Origin: Prevotella sp.
GTDB taxonomy: Bacteria; Bacteroidota; Bacteroidia; Bacteroidales; Bacteroidaceae
Direction: 5' to 3'
Length of the DNA: 64,000 bases
Assembly (NCBI GenBank): GCA_017623155.1
Contig: JAGAPR010000001.1
Span: 124,001-188,000 of the forward strand
Part shown: positions 17,333 through 26,228 of the stretch, in pieces
Layout of the letters: every line of letters begins with the position of its first letter
Numbering within the stretch: the stretch's first letter is position 1
Notes under the pieces: model-generated
The model's database searches: none
Seen by the model: the letters and a program-made list of their open reading frames with translations, nothing else
What the model was told of the DNA's origin: nothing
Made by a program: the position numbers and the translations under genes

Positions 17333-17340
17333 GCAGAAAA
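17333..17340 (+). promoter_or_regulatory. Possible -7 box of the OmpA porin gene
   Basis: TTATTTTG followed by C differs from TAnnTTTG at one position. A 54-nt leader to the ATG contains a plausible ribosome site AGGGAG at 17350. Confidence 0.4.
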
Positions 17341-17394
17341 AATATAACAAGGGAGATTTGTAATATTTAGAGTATTCACTAAAAAATTTAAAGT

Positions 17395-18543
17395 ATGAAA
17401 AAAGTAATTTTTACTCTTGCTATCGCAGCTTTGTCTGCACAAGCAATGTCTGCTCAGACTGTTGAGGAGAGCAAACTGACAGACAATTGGTACATTGGAG
17501 TTAACGGTGGTGTTAATGCAAAGACCACTCACACTTCGATTTTCAAGAATATCAACCCCTCAGCCGGCTTGCGCATCGGTCGCAACCTGACTCCGGTATT
17601 CGGTTTGGCTGCCGAGGGTGAAGTATACTTCAACAACAAAGGCAGCGAGTATCGTCCTCTTGGTACTTTTGTTAAAGGTTTCAACGTATCTTTGCTCGGT
17701 ACAACCAATTTCAGCAACTGGTTCGGAGGATATAAAGGCTCTCCCCGTGTATTTGAAGTAATCGGTGTGTATGGTCTCGGATGGGGACACGCTTTCCACA
17801 CAGCAAGTGCCGAAGGTATGGATGAGAACGTGCTGACATCAAAACTCGGTCTTGATTTCGCTTTCAACTTCGGAGCAGACAAGGAGTGGCAGGTTTATGT
17901 TGAGCCGAACATCACTTACGGTTTGAACGCAGGTGAGAAGTTGCAGTATAACGCAAATCACTCGGCTGTTGGCGTGCTCGTAGGTGTTAACTACAAATTC
18001 GGTAACAGCAACGGCACTCACAACTTCAAGATTGCCGAAATCCGCAATCAGGCCGAGATTGACGCTCTGAACGCTAAAATCAATGAGTTGCGTGCTGACA
18101 ACAGCAACAAGGACAATACTATCGGTAACAACAACAGAACTATCGCCGACCTCCAAGCTCAGCTTGCAGCAGCCAAGAAACAGAAACCGGCAACAGTTGT
18201 AGTTAACGAGAACAAGAACGTTCTTCAGCCCACAGTAATCTTCCAGCAGGGTAAGAGCACAATCGACGCCGCTCAATATGCAAGCATCTCTATGGTTGCT
18301 TCTTACATGAAGAACCACAAGGATTGCAAGATCCTCATCAAGGGTTACGCTTCTCCCGAGGGTAGCGCAGAGCTGAACCAGAAACTGTCTGAGGCTCGTG
18401 CCAACGCTGTTAAGAATGCTCTTGTAAAGCGTTATAAGATTTCTGCAAACCGTCTTACCGTACAGGGTATGGGTGCAACAGACAAATTGTTCGACGAGGT
18501 TGACTTCAACCGTGTTGCAACTTTCACAGATACCACTAAGTAA
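17395..18543 (+). CDS. OmpA-family outer membrane porin
   Basis: 382 residues. Signal peptide (1-20, MKKVIFTLAIAALSAQAMSA), an N-terminal eight-stranded barrel (about 25-200, ending VGVLVGVNYKFGN), a heptad-like coiled coil (about 215-262: EIDALNAKINELR...TIADLQAQLAAAKKQ), then a peptidoglycan-binding OmpA domain with GYASPEGSAELNQKLSEARA. The C-terminus DEVDFNRVATF is typical of Prevotella-type OmpA proteins. Codons here look plainer (GCT, GAC, AAG, CGT) than in neighbours, consistent with high expression. Monocistronic with its own terminator. Anchors the outer membrane to the cell wall. Confidence 0.93.
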   Translation: MKKVIFTLAIAALSAQAMSAQTVEESKLTDNWYIGVNGGVNAKTTHTSIFKNINPSAGLRIGRNLTPVFGLAAEGEVYFNNKGSEYRPLGTFVKGFNVSLLGTTNFSNWFGGYKGSPRVFEVIGVYGLGWGHAFHTASAEGMDENVLTSKLGLDFAFNFGADKEWQVYVEPNITYGLNAGEKLQYNANHSAVGVLVGVNYKFGNSNGTHNFKIAEIRNQAEIDALNAKINELRADNSNKDNTIGNNNRTIADLQAQLAAAKKQKPATVVVNENKNVLQPTVIFQQGKSTIDAAQYASISMVASYMKNHKDCKILIKGYASPEGSAELNQKLSEARANAVKNALVKRYKISANRLTVQGMGATDKLFDEVDFNRVATFTDTTK

Positions 18544-18574
18544 TTAGCGAGTATTTAGATTTAAAATAAAAGGG

Positions 18575-18607
18575 TATCCCCGCAATCGTGAAAAGGTTGC
18601 GGGGATA
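18575..18607 (+). terminator. ompA terminator
   Basis: Stem TATCCCCGCAA (18575-18585) with TTGCGGGGATA (18597-18607), followed by TTTTATTTAT. Confidence 0.9.
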
Positions 18608-18743
18608 TTTTATTTATAGGTCGTGGGTATGGTCATGGGCGATTACAAAACTGTTTGTTGGACAGTTTATATTACCGTGAGGTAAATAAATATGGGCGTA
18701 AAAATGTTTTTATATAGAAGTAATATATACCGAAGATGAAATA

Positions 18744-18784
18744 AAAAAACTACTGATGCGGTAAGATTGCATCAGTAGTTTTTT
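18744..18784 (-). terminator. Terminator of the GH2 glycosidase gene
   Basis: Perfect 16-bp stem: AAAAAACTACTGATGC (18744-18759) pairs with 18769-18784, giving a U-tract on the minus strand 21 bp beyond the stop. Confidence 0.9.
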
Positions 18785-18804
18785 GCAAATATGAACCTGT
18801 TGGC

Positions 18805-21198
18805 TCAGATAGTTTTTATTTCTATCGACTTGGATATACCGCGCTGTTTGTCCTTTACGGTCAGAGTCATGGCTCCGGCGGTTTTTGTGCTACGTACAAT
18901 CACGACGAGTTGTCCGCCAAACAGTTTCATGCTTGGGGTCGTGAATGGCTCTAACGATGTGGCGTCGCCGTTGCATGCGGCTTGGAATTCTCCGTCGCCT
19001 ACAACCTCAAACGTGAGTTGGTCTGTTCCGTTGGGCACGAGATTACCGTCTTTGTCGCACAGGCTTACGGTAATAAAGGCCATGTCGTCGCCATCGGCCA
19101 TGATGCTTTTTCGGTCGACTGTCAGTTTAAGTTCGGCCGGCTTGCCTGCTGTGCGCTTTGTGTCGCGGCCTATTTCCTTGCCGTCGGCATCGTATGTGAC
19201 AACGGTTATCTCGCCCGGCTCGTATTTCACGTCGTTCCAACGGAGGCGGTATCGGTCAAGACGTCCGTCTTTGTTTTTCCTGATACGGCCCTGACTCTTA
19301 CCGTTTACGAACAGTTCGCCTTCCACGCCGTCGGTGTAACAGTATACGGGAGTCACTTTTCCTTTGCGCTCCGGCCATGTCCAGTGGGGCAGAAGGTGGG
19401 TAGTGTGTTTCTTCGTGTTCCATTTGCTGCGATACAGATAGTAGCGGTCTTTTGGAAGTCCGGCAAGGTCGCAAATACCGAAATAGCTGCTGCGGCTCGG
19501 CCAGTACTCGTCGTACGGTGTCGGCTCGCCGAGATAGTCGTAGCCTGTCCATACAAACTCACCTATCACTTGTGTGTAATCGTCTTGCCACCGCCAATCA
19601 TCATCGGGCAGATTGCTCCATGAGCAGTATTCGGTATCGTATCCGTTGCATTGTCCGTCGGCATATGTCTTGTTTGAATAAGTCTCCACTGGGAATTTAT
19701 ATACGCCGCGGCTGCTTACTGTCGATGCTGTCTCGCTGCCGAGCAGGAAGCCTTGGGGCAGTTGTTTCAGGCCTTTGTCGTATTTGTGGAGTCGGTAGTT
19801 GAAGCCCGGAACGTCCATCACCTGTGCGAAACCGGTTTTCATCGCATTGTCAACCCTATCCATTCCTTGCGTTACCGGTCGGGTAGGGTCGAGCTTGTGA
19901 CATAGGTCTTGCAGCCTTTTTGCCGTTGCCGTTCCGCCCTTCATTCCCTGTTCCGGAATTTCGTTACCTATGCTCCACATGACGATAGACGGGTGGTTGC
20001 GGTGGTTGCGCACAAGGTTTGTGATATCTTTTTCCGCCCATTCGTCGAAGAAACGTGCGTATCCGTTTTTGCATTTGGGATATTTCCACATGTCGAAACT
20101 CTCGGCCATGACCATCATTCCGAGCGAGTCGCAGATGTCCATTTGCATCTTTGACGGCATGTTGTGAGCCGTGCGTATGGCATCGCATCCCATTTCTTTC
20201 ATCATCTTTATCTGGCGGATGAGTGCTGCCTTGTTTATTGCCGCTCCGAGCGGTCCGAGGTCGTGATGCAGGCACACTCCTTTAATCTTGCGTGTCACTC
20301 CGTTAAGTTGAAATCCGCCCTCTTTTGATACGCTTACGGTGCGTATGCCCACGTTGATGGTCTGCTCGTCGACGAGCTTGTGATTGTTATACAGTTTGGT
20401 GACGAGTTTATACAGATACGGTCTTTCAGGCGACCAGAGTTTCGGTTTGCTGATGTCGAGCACGGTGTGAATATTTCCTGTTGGCGTGTTTCCACAGTGA
20501 CTTTCGGCCACGATGTATCCTTTCTCGTTCACCAGTGCTATGTTTATGCCGATGTTATCGCCAGTGAGTGTTCCCGAAATCTTGGTGTCCACTTCCATTT
20601 CGGCGTAATTGTTGTCGGCTTTTATCGTGCGGGCGAATGTCTCGAACGTCTCAAATCGAGCATCGCCGGTGAGCACGAGGGTGACGGGGCGGTATATTCC
20701 GCCTCCCGGATACCACCGGCTGCTCTCATCTACATTGTTCAAATCGACTTCTATCGTGTTGTTGCCATTCTTTACATATGGGGTGATGTCGATGTTGAAA
20801 GCATTGTATCCGTATGCCCAATATCCGGCCTGTTTGCCGTTTACCTTTACTTTCGGCTCGCTCATAGCGCCGTCGAATATCAATTCGGCGTGCTTATATC
20901 CTGCCGGAATGTTTATTGTGGTCTTGTAGTGTCCCTCGCCAATCCAAGGCAAAGCCCCCGAACGGCCCGACTTTTCCGTCTTTTCTGTCTCGTTGTTTTG
21001 TTCTATTGCCACTGTCTGCAAGTCCCACTTCTTGTCGAACGGCCCGCTTATGGCCCAATCGTGAGGCACTTTCACGTTTTGCCACTGCACATTATCGCGC
21101 GAAAACAACCATCCTTCGCTCAGCGTAATCTCTTGTCGTTGCTGTGCGAAAACGGTGGCGGCGAGTGACAATCCTAAGAAAATAAGTTTGTTTCTCAT
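18805..21198 (-). CDS. Glycoside hydrolase family 2 beta-galactosidase-like enzyme
   Basis: 797 residues with a signal peptide (MRNKLIFLGLSLAATVFA), so periplasmic or exported. GH2 order: sugar-binding jelly roll (about 25-200), immunoglobulin-like domain, TIM barrel with acid/base Glu413 in WSIGNEIPEQG and nucleophile Glu547 in VIGEFVWTGYDYLGEP, then C-terminal Ig-like domains including the invasin-like segment LTVDRKSIMADGDDMAFITV. Most such Bacteroidales enzymes are exo-beta-galactosidases, but other beta-glycosides are possible. ATG 21198 is chosen for the signal peptide; the frame is open further upstream. No SusCD pair nearby, so not part of a visible polysaccharide locus. Confidence 0.92.
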   Translation of the reverse strand: MRNKLIFLGLSLAATVFAQQRQEITLSEGWLFSRDNVQWQNVKVPHDWAISGPFDKKWDLQTVAIEQNNETEKTEKSGRSGALPWIGEGHYKTTINIPAGYKHAELIFDGAMSEPKVKVNGKQAGYWAYGYNAFNIDITPYVKNGNNTIEVDLNNVDESSRWYPGGGIYRPVTLVLTGDARFETFETFARTIKADNNYAEMEVDTKISGTLTGDNIGINIALVNEKGYIVAESHCGNTPTGNIHTVLDISKPKLWSPERPYLYKLVTKLYNNHKLVDEQTINVGIRTVSVSKEGGFQLNGVTRKIKGVCLHHDLGPLGAAINKAALIRQIKMMKEMGCDAIRTAHNMPSKMQMDICDSLGMMVMAESFDMWKYPKCKNGYARFFDEWAEKDITNLVRNHRNHPSIVMWSIGNEIPEQGMKGGTATAKRLQDLCHKLDPTRPVTQGMDRVDNAMKTGFAQVMDVPGFNYRLHKYDKGLKQLPQGFLLGSETASTVSSRGVYKFPVETYSNKTYADGQCNGYDTEYCSWSNLPDDDWRWQDDYTQVIGEFVWTGYDYLGEPTPYDEYWPSRSSYFGICDLAGLPKDRYYLYRSKWNTKKHTTHLLPHWTWPERKGKVTPVYCYTDGVEGELFVNGKSQGRIRKNKDGRLDRYRLRWNDVKYEPGEITVVTYDADGKEIGRDTKRTAGKPAELKLTVDRKSIMADGDDMAFITVSLCDKDGNLVPNGTDQLTFEVVGDGEFQAACNGDATSLEPFTTPSMKLFGGQLVVIVRSTKTAGAMTLTVKDKQRGISKSIEIKTI

Positions 21199-21407
21199 CG
21201 TTGTTTTGGTTTTGATTAAGTTTTCAAGTGAATGCAAAAACATTGTTTGGAATGACTATGACCTTATAATAAATCATGGAAAACGGTGCGGAGTCTGTTC
21301 TTTTTAGCGGACAAACATTCGGTTTGAAATCCTTTTTCGCGCTTTTCCTGATTTATTATAATGTCATTGTGAATTATAATCTGCCGTATAAAAAGGTTTT
21401 GCTGTGA

Positions 21408-21833
21408 TTATAATTCCTTGCGGAGCTTCTCTGCCATGTCGTTGTATTCGGCATCCGTGAGGTAAACTTCTTTCGGGTTCATGCGGAAAACGCCGCCGAA
21501 GTCGGGACCTCCCACATACTTGGGGATGAGGTGAAAGTGCAGATGCTCGAGCGTATCGGCGTATGCTCCGTAGTTAATCTTGTCGGGATTGAATACTTTT
21601 TGCATAGCTCTTGTCACCTTTGCCACGTCTGCCATGAACGCGTTGCGGTCTTCATCGCTCAGCAGGTTCAGGTCGTCCACATGGTCTTTGTATGCCACGA
21701 GACAACGGCCGCGGTATGTTTGTTCCTTGAATATGAACACACGCGAAACGCTTAGCTTCGCAACTTCAATCATAAGATTGTGCAATGTATCGTTGTTCTG
21801 ACAATACAGGCACTCTTTCGGATCACTTTTCAT
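21408..21833 (-). CDS. HIT-family nucleotide-binding protein
   Basis: 141-residue HIT hydrolase/transferase with the triad HLHFHLIPK near residue 100 and a zinc-type CLYCQN near the N-terminus. Probably hydrolyses adenylylated nucleotides or amino acids; the substrate cannot be told from sequence. Own promoter at 21874; not operonic with ilvC (190 bp) or the GH2 gene. Confidence 0.9.
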   Translation of the reverse strand: MKSDPKECLYCQNNDTLHNLMIEVAKLSVSRVFIFKEQTYRGRCLVAYKDHVDDLNLLSDEDRNAFMADVAKVTRAMQKVFNPDKINYGAYADTLEHLHFHLIPKYVGGPDFGGVFRMNPKEVYLTDAEYNDMAEKLRKEL

Positions 21834-21873
21834 TTCGTATTTTTGTTTTTATTGGTTAGTGTCTTGATTATTG

Positions 21874-21881
21874 CAAAGTTA
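21874..21881 (-). promoter_or_regulatory. -7 box of the HIT gene
   Basis: Minus-strand TAACTTTG, 40 bp above the ATG; no clear -33. Confidence 0.5.
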
Positions 21882-21920
21882 CGAATAAAATCTGTAAACG
21901 GCGAACGAAAAGACATAAAA

Positions 21921-21952
21921 ACGGGGAATTGCCTGTATATGCAATTCCCCGT
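21921..21952 (-). terminator. Terminator of the ilv operon
   Basis: Stem ACGGGGAATTGC (21921-21932) with GCAATTCCCCGT (21941-21952), about 65 bp past the ilvC stop; on the minus strand it is followed by TTTTTATGTC. Confidence 0.85.
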
Positions 21953-22018
21953 GATATCGGTTATTGTGAGTTTTCGGATGATATTACATGATTATACCGC
22001 TCCGAAAATCAGCGAATA

Positions 22019-23068
22019 TCAGTCTGCGCTGTTCTCCGGACGGAGCTGGCGCACGGTCTCTGCGGCGCGCCACATCTCCATGTTGCGCATTGCTTCGAGC
22101 TCTTTGTTGAGTCCGTCGCGGTAGTCGGCCTTTGAGTTGCTGTCGATGGAAATCTGTGCTTCGTTGCCCGTCTTTACCGAATAATAAAGCCATTGCATTA
22201 CCGGTTTGATGGCGTCGCGGAATCGCGGAGCCCAGTCGAGTGCGCCACGTTGTGCCGTTGTGGAGCAGTTGGCGTACATCCAGTCCATTCCTTTTTGCGC
22301 GAAGAGCGGCATAAGGCTCTGTGTAAGTTCCTCGACGGTTTCGTTGAATGCCTCCGACGGAGAGTGTCCGTTCTCTCGAAGCACTTCATACTGTGCCTCG
22401 AGCAGTCCCTCGATGGCACCCATCAGCGAGCCGCGTTCACCTGTCAAGTCGGATGTTGCCTCACGTTGGAATGTTGTTTTAAACAAATAACCGGCTCCGA
22501 TACCGATACCGAAAGCGATAGTCTTCTCCTCAGCCTTGCCGGATGCGTCCTGATATACAGCGTATGAGCAGTTGAGGCCGCGTCCTTCGAGGAACATTGT
22601 ACGCAGTGAAGTACCCGAACCTTTGGGTGCAACGAGGATAACGTCGATATCTGCGGGAGGTACTACGCCTGTACGGTCGCTCCAGTTGATTGCAAATCCG
22701 TGTGAGTAATATAATGTCTTGCCCGGAGTGAGATACGGTTTGATGTTAGGCCAAGCTTGAATTTGTCCGGCATCGGAGAGCAACATGCAGATGATTGTGC
22801 CTTTCTGTGCGGCTTCCTCGATAGAGAACAGGGTCTCGCCCGGCACCCATCCGTCGGCAACGGCCTTATCGTATGTCTTTCCGGCACGCTGTCCCACAAT
22901 AACGTTAAAGCCGTTATCGCGCAGGTTGCAAGCCTGTCCGGGACCTTGGATACCATAACCGATTACGGCTATTGTCTCGTTTTTCAATACTTCACGTGCT
23001 TTTTCCAATGAGAATTCTTTGTTGGTGACAACCGTTTCTATAACGCCACCAAAATTCATTTCTGCCAT
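22019..23068 (-). CDS. ilvC: Ketol-acid reductoisomerase IlvC
   Basis: 349-residue enzyme converting 2-acetolactate (or 2-aceto-2-hydroxybutyrate) to the dihydroxy acid with NAD(P)H and Mg2+. Rossmann motif GYGIQGPGQACNLRDNG near residue 36, HGFAINW, ILVAPKGSGTSLR, and metal-site residues in TSDLTGERGSLMGAIEGL and the segment with E-N-G-H-S-P-S-E-A. It is the last gene of the ilv cluster but has its own near-perfect promoter at 23147, so it can be expressed separately from ilvDBN. Confidence 0.97.
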   Translation of the reverse strand: MAEMNFGGVIETVVTNKEFSLEKAREVLKNETIAVIGYGIQGPGQACNLRDNGFNVIVGQRAGKTYDKAVADGWVPGETLFSIEEAAQKGTIICMLLSDAGQIQAWPNIKPYLTPGKTLYYSHGFAINWSDRTGVVPPADIDVILVAPKGSGTSLRTMFLEGRGLNCSYAVYQDASGKAEEKTIAFGIGIGAGYLFKTTFQREATSDLTGERGSLMGAIEGLLEAQYEVLRENGHSPSEAFNETVEELTQSLMPLFAQKGMDWMYANCSTTAQRGALDWAPRFRDAIKPVMQWLYYSVKTGNEAQISIDSNSKADYRDGLNKELEAMRNMEMWRAAETVRQLRPENSAD

Positions 23069-23146
23069 AATATATTATTTTTTTTGTTATACGGTCGTGT
23101 GAGAGACCGCTTGTTGTTAATTATTCGTTGTTATGAAATAGAGTTG

Positions 23147-23178
23147 CAAAAGTATAAAATTAAAACGAAAACGCCAAA
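23147..23178 (-). promoter_or_regulatory. Full Bacteroidetes promoter of ilvC
   Basis: On the minus strand TTTG (23175-23178), a 20-bp spacer, then TACTTTTG (23147-23154), the consensus -33/-7 pair. The leader of about 70 nt holds a short hairpin CGGTC/GACCG (23095-23112). It lies partly in the end of the thioesterase gene spacer. Confidence 0.8.
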
Positions 23179-23185
23179 TTTACTT

Positions 23186-23953
23186 TCATATTTTTGTAAA
23201 AACGACTTTACTTCTGCATACTTCGACATTATCGCCGCTTCCTTTTTCAATCTTTACAATGCGTATACACCATTCGTTATCACCTGTCTTCTCACGATAA
23301 AAAGACAGCTTGTCACCTCCGTGACTTTCCGCAACGTATGCTATTTCAAACCTTTTTATATTGTATTCCTTATACATGTCGATGTTGAAAAGGTCCAAAA
23401 CATGCTCTATATACTTCACGGAGTTGATGTGTCCGTTCACATCTACATCATTATAATGTGTGTCTATTGTGCTCACGAGTTCCGCTTTGTCGCTCATTTT
23501 CACGCGTGAGCTCTTTTCGATGGGACATTCCTTGTCTGTTTCTATCCAGTCTTTTATCTCGCCGTCGCGTTCGGAGAGGATGTCTTGCGGCTGTCTTGTG
23601 CGGGTATCTATCATTGCCCATACGCTGCGGCCGTAGCCGAACACATGTCCGTCTTCGCCTGTAACGCGGAAATTTCTGTTGGTAAAATATTTCATGGCAC
23701 TCTCTACCCACGTCTCGACATTGAACTTGGTGTATTGAGCCGGCATCTCGTTCATCTCGATGGCGAGGCGCGACAGCACCCATGTCTTGTGCACTTTGTT
23801 TAGATATGCCATTCCGAAGCCGCGGTCAGACGAGTGAAAATCGGCAGCGTTCAGCATGTGGTTGCCCAAATGTCCCATGAAAAGCCTGTGCGAGAAGTCG
23901 CAGTGAAACGGCTCGGCCATGAACCGGTATATTCCTGTTTTTTCCATTTTCAT
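23186..23953 (-). CDS. Acyl-ACP thioesterase
   Basis: 255-residue double-hotdog protein. First hotdog contains NHMLNAADFHSSDRGFGMAY and WVLSRLAIEM; the second has HYNDVDVNGHINSVKYIEHVLD, which carries the catalytic Asp/Asn/His of FatA/FatB-type enzymes. It releases free fatty acids from acyl carrier protein. It lies 2 bp from ilvN and upstream of ilvC, an arrangement I know from other Bacteroidales. This may link branched-chain 2-oxoacid supply to fatty acid chain release; the link is inference. Confidence 0.88.
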   Translation of the reverse strand: MKMEKTGIYRFMAEPFHCDFSHRLFMGHLGNHMLNAADFHSSDRGFGMAYLNKVHKTWVLSRLAIEMNEMPAQYTKFNVETWVESAMKYFTNRNFRVTGEDGHVFGYGRSVWAMIDTRTRQPQDILSERDGEIKDWIETDKECPIEKSSRVKMSDKAELVSTIDTHYNDVDVNGHINSVKYIEHVLDLFNIDMYKEYNIKRFEIAYVAESHGGDKLSFYREKTGDNEWCIRIVKIEKGSGDNVEVCRSKVVFTKI

Positions 23954-23955
23954 TT

Positions 23956-24498
23956 TTATCTTCCTGCCTGTTCCCTGTTTTTAAGGTATTCGCAAACTTC
24001 TTCCTGTATACTTCTTGTCACGGCGATGCGTCCCGAACGTGTATATTGCAGCACGCAACCGAAAGCGTTCAGTGCCTCATACAGACAGAGAATGTCTTCT
24101 GTAAGTCCGCTTTTCGTCACTATCACGTATGTAGGGTTTACCTCCGTTATCGTGGCTTCGTGCTTTCTTATTGTTCTCGAAACCTCCGGATTTACGAGCA
24201 CGATGTTCGTGGCGAGTTTGTATAATGCCGTCTCTCTGATAAACAATTCCTCGTCAGTGCAGTATATAGCCTTGACGACATCAATCTTTTTTTCTATCTG
24301 TTTGGTTATCTTGGTTATCAAATCTTCGGTGCTCCATGCCGTGATGGTGTATTTGTGCAGTCCTTCTATGCTTGAAGCCGACACGTTAAGACTTTCTATG
24401 TTAACCTGCCTGCGGGTGAATACAGCCGTTATCTGGTTCAGTATTCCGGCTATGTTTTCAGAGTAAACCAACAGCGTATAAAGTTTCTTTTTTTCCAT
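23956..24498 (-). CDS. ilvN: Acetolactate synthase small (regulatory) subunit IlvN
   Basis: 180 residues: an N-terminal ACT domain (LLVYSENIAGILNQITAVFTR, then NIESLNVSAS) and a second C-terminal domain (VKSGLTEDILCLYEALN). Binds branched-chain amino acids for feedback control of IlvB. Three bp after ilvB. Fuller length than the short IlvM type. Confidence 0.94.
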   Translation of the reverse strand: MEKKKLYTLLVYSENIAGILNQITAVFTRRQVNIESLNVSASSIEGLHKYTITAWSTEDLITKITKQIEKKIDVVKAIYCTDEELFIRETALYKLATNIVLVNPEVSRTIRKHEATITEVNPTYVIVTKSGLTEDILCLYEALNAFGCVLQYTRSGRIAVTRSIQEEVCEYLKNREQAGR

Positions 24499-24501
24499 TC
24501 C

Positions 24502-26217
24502 TTAGATATTTACGTCCAACATCATCTCGTCGACAGTCTTTCCCGGCGGCGTCATAGGCAGCACGTTGTCGTCTTCCTTGATTGCGCATTCGAGCAGATA
24601 CGGGCCTTTTGTGGCGAGCATGTCAGCCACTGCCGCTGCGAGCTCGTTCCGGTCGCACACTTTCTTATATCCTATTCCGTATGCTTCCGCTATTTTCCGG
24701 TAGCACGGATTCATCATTCTCGTGAACGATTGCCGCCTGTCGAAAAACATGTCCTGCCACTGTCTCACGTTGCCGAGATAATTGTTGTTCAGCATTATCA
24801 TCTTTACAGGTGCCTGTTGCTCCATTATCGTGCCCAGTTCCTGTATGCTCATCTGGTATCCTCCGTCGCCCGTGAACACGCATACCGTGCGGTTTGGTGC
24901 TCCGAAAGTGGCACCGATGGCGGCCGGGATGCCAAATCCCATTGTTCCGAGACCGCCGCTCGTCACTATCGACCGCTTGTTGTTGTATTTGAAGTAGCGG
25001 CTCGCGAAGAGTTGGTTTTGTCCAACGTCGGTCACGAGAATGGCGTCGCCTTTGGTCGCTTCGGCCACGGCGTTCACCACTTCGCCCATCAGCAGCGATC
25101 CGTCTGTCGGGTGAGTGGCCGGCGTTATCACTTGCTCCGTCTCGCGTTTGCGCAGCGGTTCAAAGCTATCGCACCATTCCTTGTGACTGTTTTTCTGCAA
25201 TAGCCGTGTTATGGCGGGCAAGGTCTCTTTGCAATCTCCCACGACCGCCACGTCTGTTTTTATACATTTGTCTATTTCCGATATGTCAATGTCGAGATGT
25301 ATAATCTTTGCCTGCTTGGCGTATGTGGCCGTATTGCCTGTCACTCGGTCGCTAAACCGCATTCCTATGGCTATCATCACGTCGCATTCCTGCTCTTTTA
25401 TGTTTGGCGCGAGGTTGCCGTGCATGCCGAGCATACCCATGTTCAGCGGGTGGTCGGAGGGAAGTGCCGACAGTCCGAGCAATGTTCGTGCGGCCGGGAT
25501 GTCGGCTTTTTCGATAAATTCGATAAGCTCGTTGTGTGCGTTTCCCAGTTCCACGCCTTGTCCCACGAGTGCCAACGGCCTTTCGGCTTTGTTTATCAGT
25601 TCTGCAGCCTCGGCTATCGCGTCGTTGTCGGGCTTGGGATATGGCATGTAACTGCGCACATATTCCACATCAACGGGCTTCCATTCCGTTTTCTCTATCT
25701 GCGCGTTTTTTGCGAAGTCGAGCACTACCGGGCCCGGCCGTCCCGAACGTGCGATGTAGAAAGCCCGGCTCACGGCCCATGCTATATCTTCCGCACGGCG
25801 TATCTGATAGCTCCATTTCGATATGGGCTGTGACACGCCGACGAGGTCTACTTCCTGAAATGCGTCTGTGCCGAGCACTCCCACGCCCACTTGTCCGGCT
25901 ATCACCACAATCGGGGTCGAGTCCATCATGGCATCGGCCACGCCTGTGAGTGTGTTGGTAGCTCCGGGGCCGCTCGTCACGAGAGCCACTCCCACATTGC
26001 CGCTCACACGTGCATAGCCTTGCGCCGCGTGTGCGGCCGCCTGCTCGTGGCGCACCAATATATGCTCGAATGCTTTTCTTTCGCCTCTTGTATAGTCGTA
26101 CAAAGCATCGTATACGGGCATTATCGAACCGCCGGGATATCCGAAGATGGTCTTCACTCCCTCGTGTTGCAGTGCCCTCATCAGTGCTTCTGCTCCTGAA
26201 ATCGTCTCTTTTACCAT
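24502..26217 (-). CDS. ilvB: Acetolactate synthase large (catalytic) subunit IlvB
   Basis: 571-residue ThDP enzyme making 2-acetolactate or 2-aceto-2-hydroxybutyrate. N-terminal VKTIFGYPGGSIMPVYDALY with catalytic Glu in RHEQAAAHAAQGYAR, VTSGPGATNTLTG, and the ThDP motif GDGGYQMSIQELGT...NNNYLGNVRQWQDMFF. C-terminal MTPPGKTVDEMM is typical. Eleven bp downstream of ilvD; coupled to ilvN. Confidence 0.97.
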   Translation of the reverse strand: MVKETISGAEALMRALQHEGVKTIFGYPGGSIMPVYDALYDYTRGERKAFEHILVRHEQAAAHAAQGYARVSGNVGVALVTSGPGATNTLTGVADAMMDSTPIVVIAGQVGVGVLGTDAFQEVDLVGVSQPISKWSYQIRRAEDIAWAVSRAFYIARSGRPGPVVLDFAKNAQIEKTEWKPVDVEYVRSYMPYPKPDNDAIAEAAELINKAERPLALVGQGVELGNAHNELIEFIEKADIPAARTLLGLSALPSDHPLNMGMLGMHGNLAPNIKEQECDVMIAIGMRFSDRVTGNTATYAKQAKIIHLDIDISEIDKCIKTDVAVVGDCKETLPAITRLLQKNSHKEWCDSFEPLRKRETEQVITPATHPTDGSLLMGEVVNAVAEATKGDAILVTDVGQNQLFASRYFKYNNKRSIVTSGGLGTMGFGIPAAIGATFGAPNRTVCVFTGDGGYQMSIQELGTIMEQQAPVKMIMLNNNYLGNVRQWQDMFFDRRQSFTRMMNPCYRKIAEAYGIGYKKVCDRNELAAAVADMLATKGPYLLECAIKEDDNVLPMTPPGKTVDEMMLDVNI

Positions 26218-26228
26218 TTTTCTTTTGT

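Noticed and set aside
17151-17394. Cobalamin riboswitch upstream of cobUTS
   Set aside because: The -7 box lies 6 bp from the cobU start, and I see no B12-box-like segment in the spacer.
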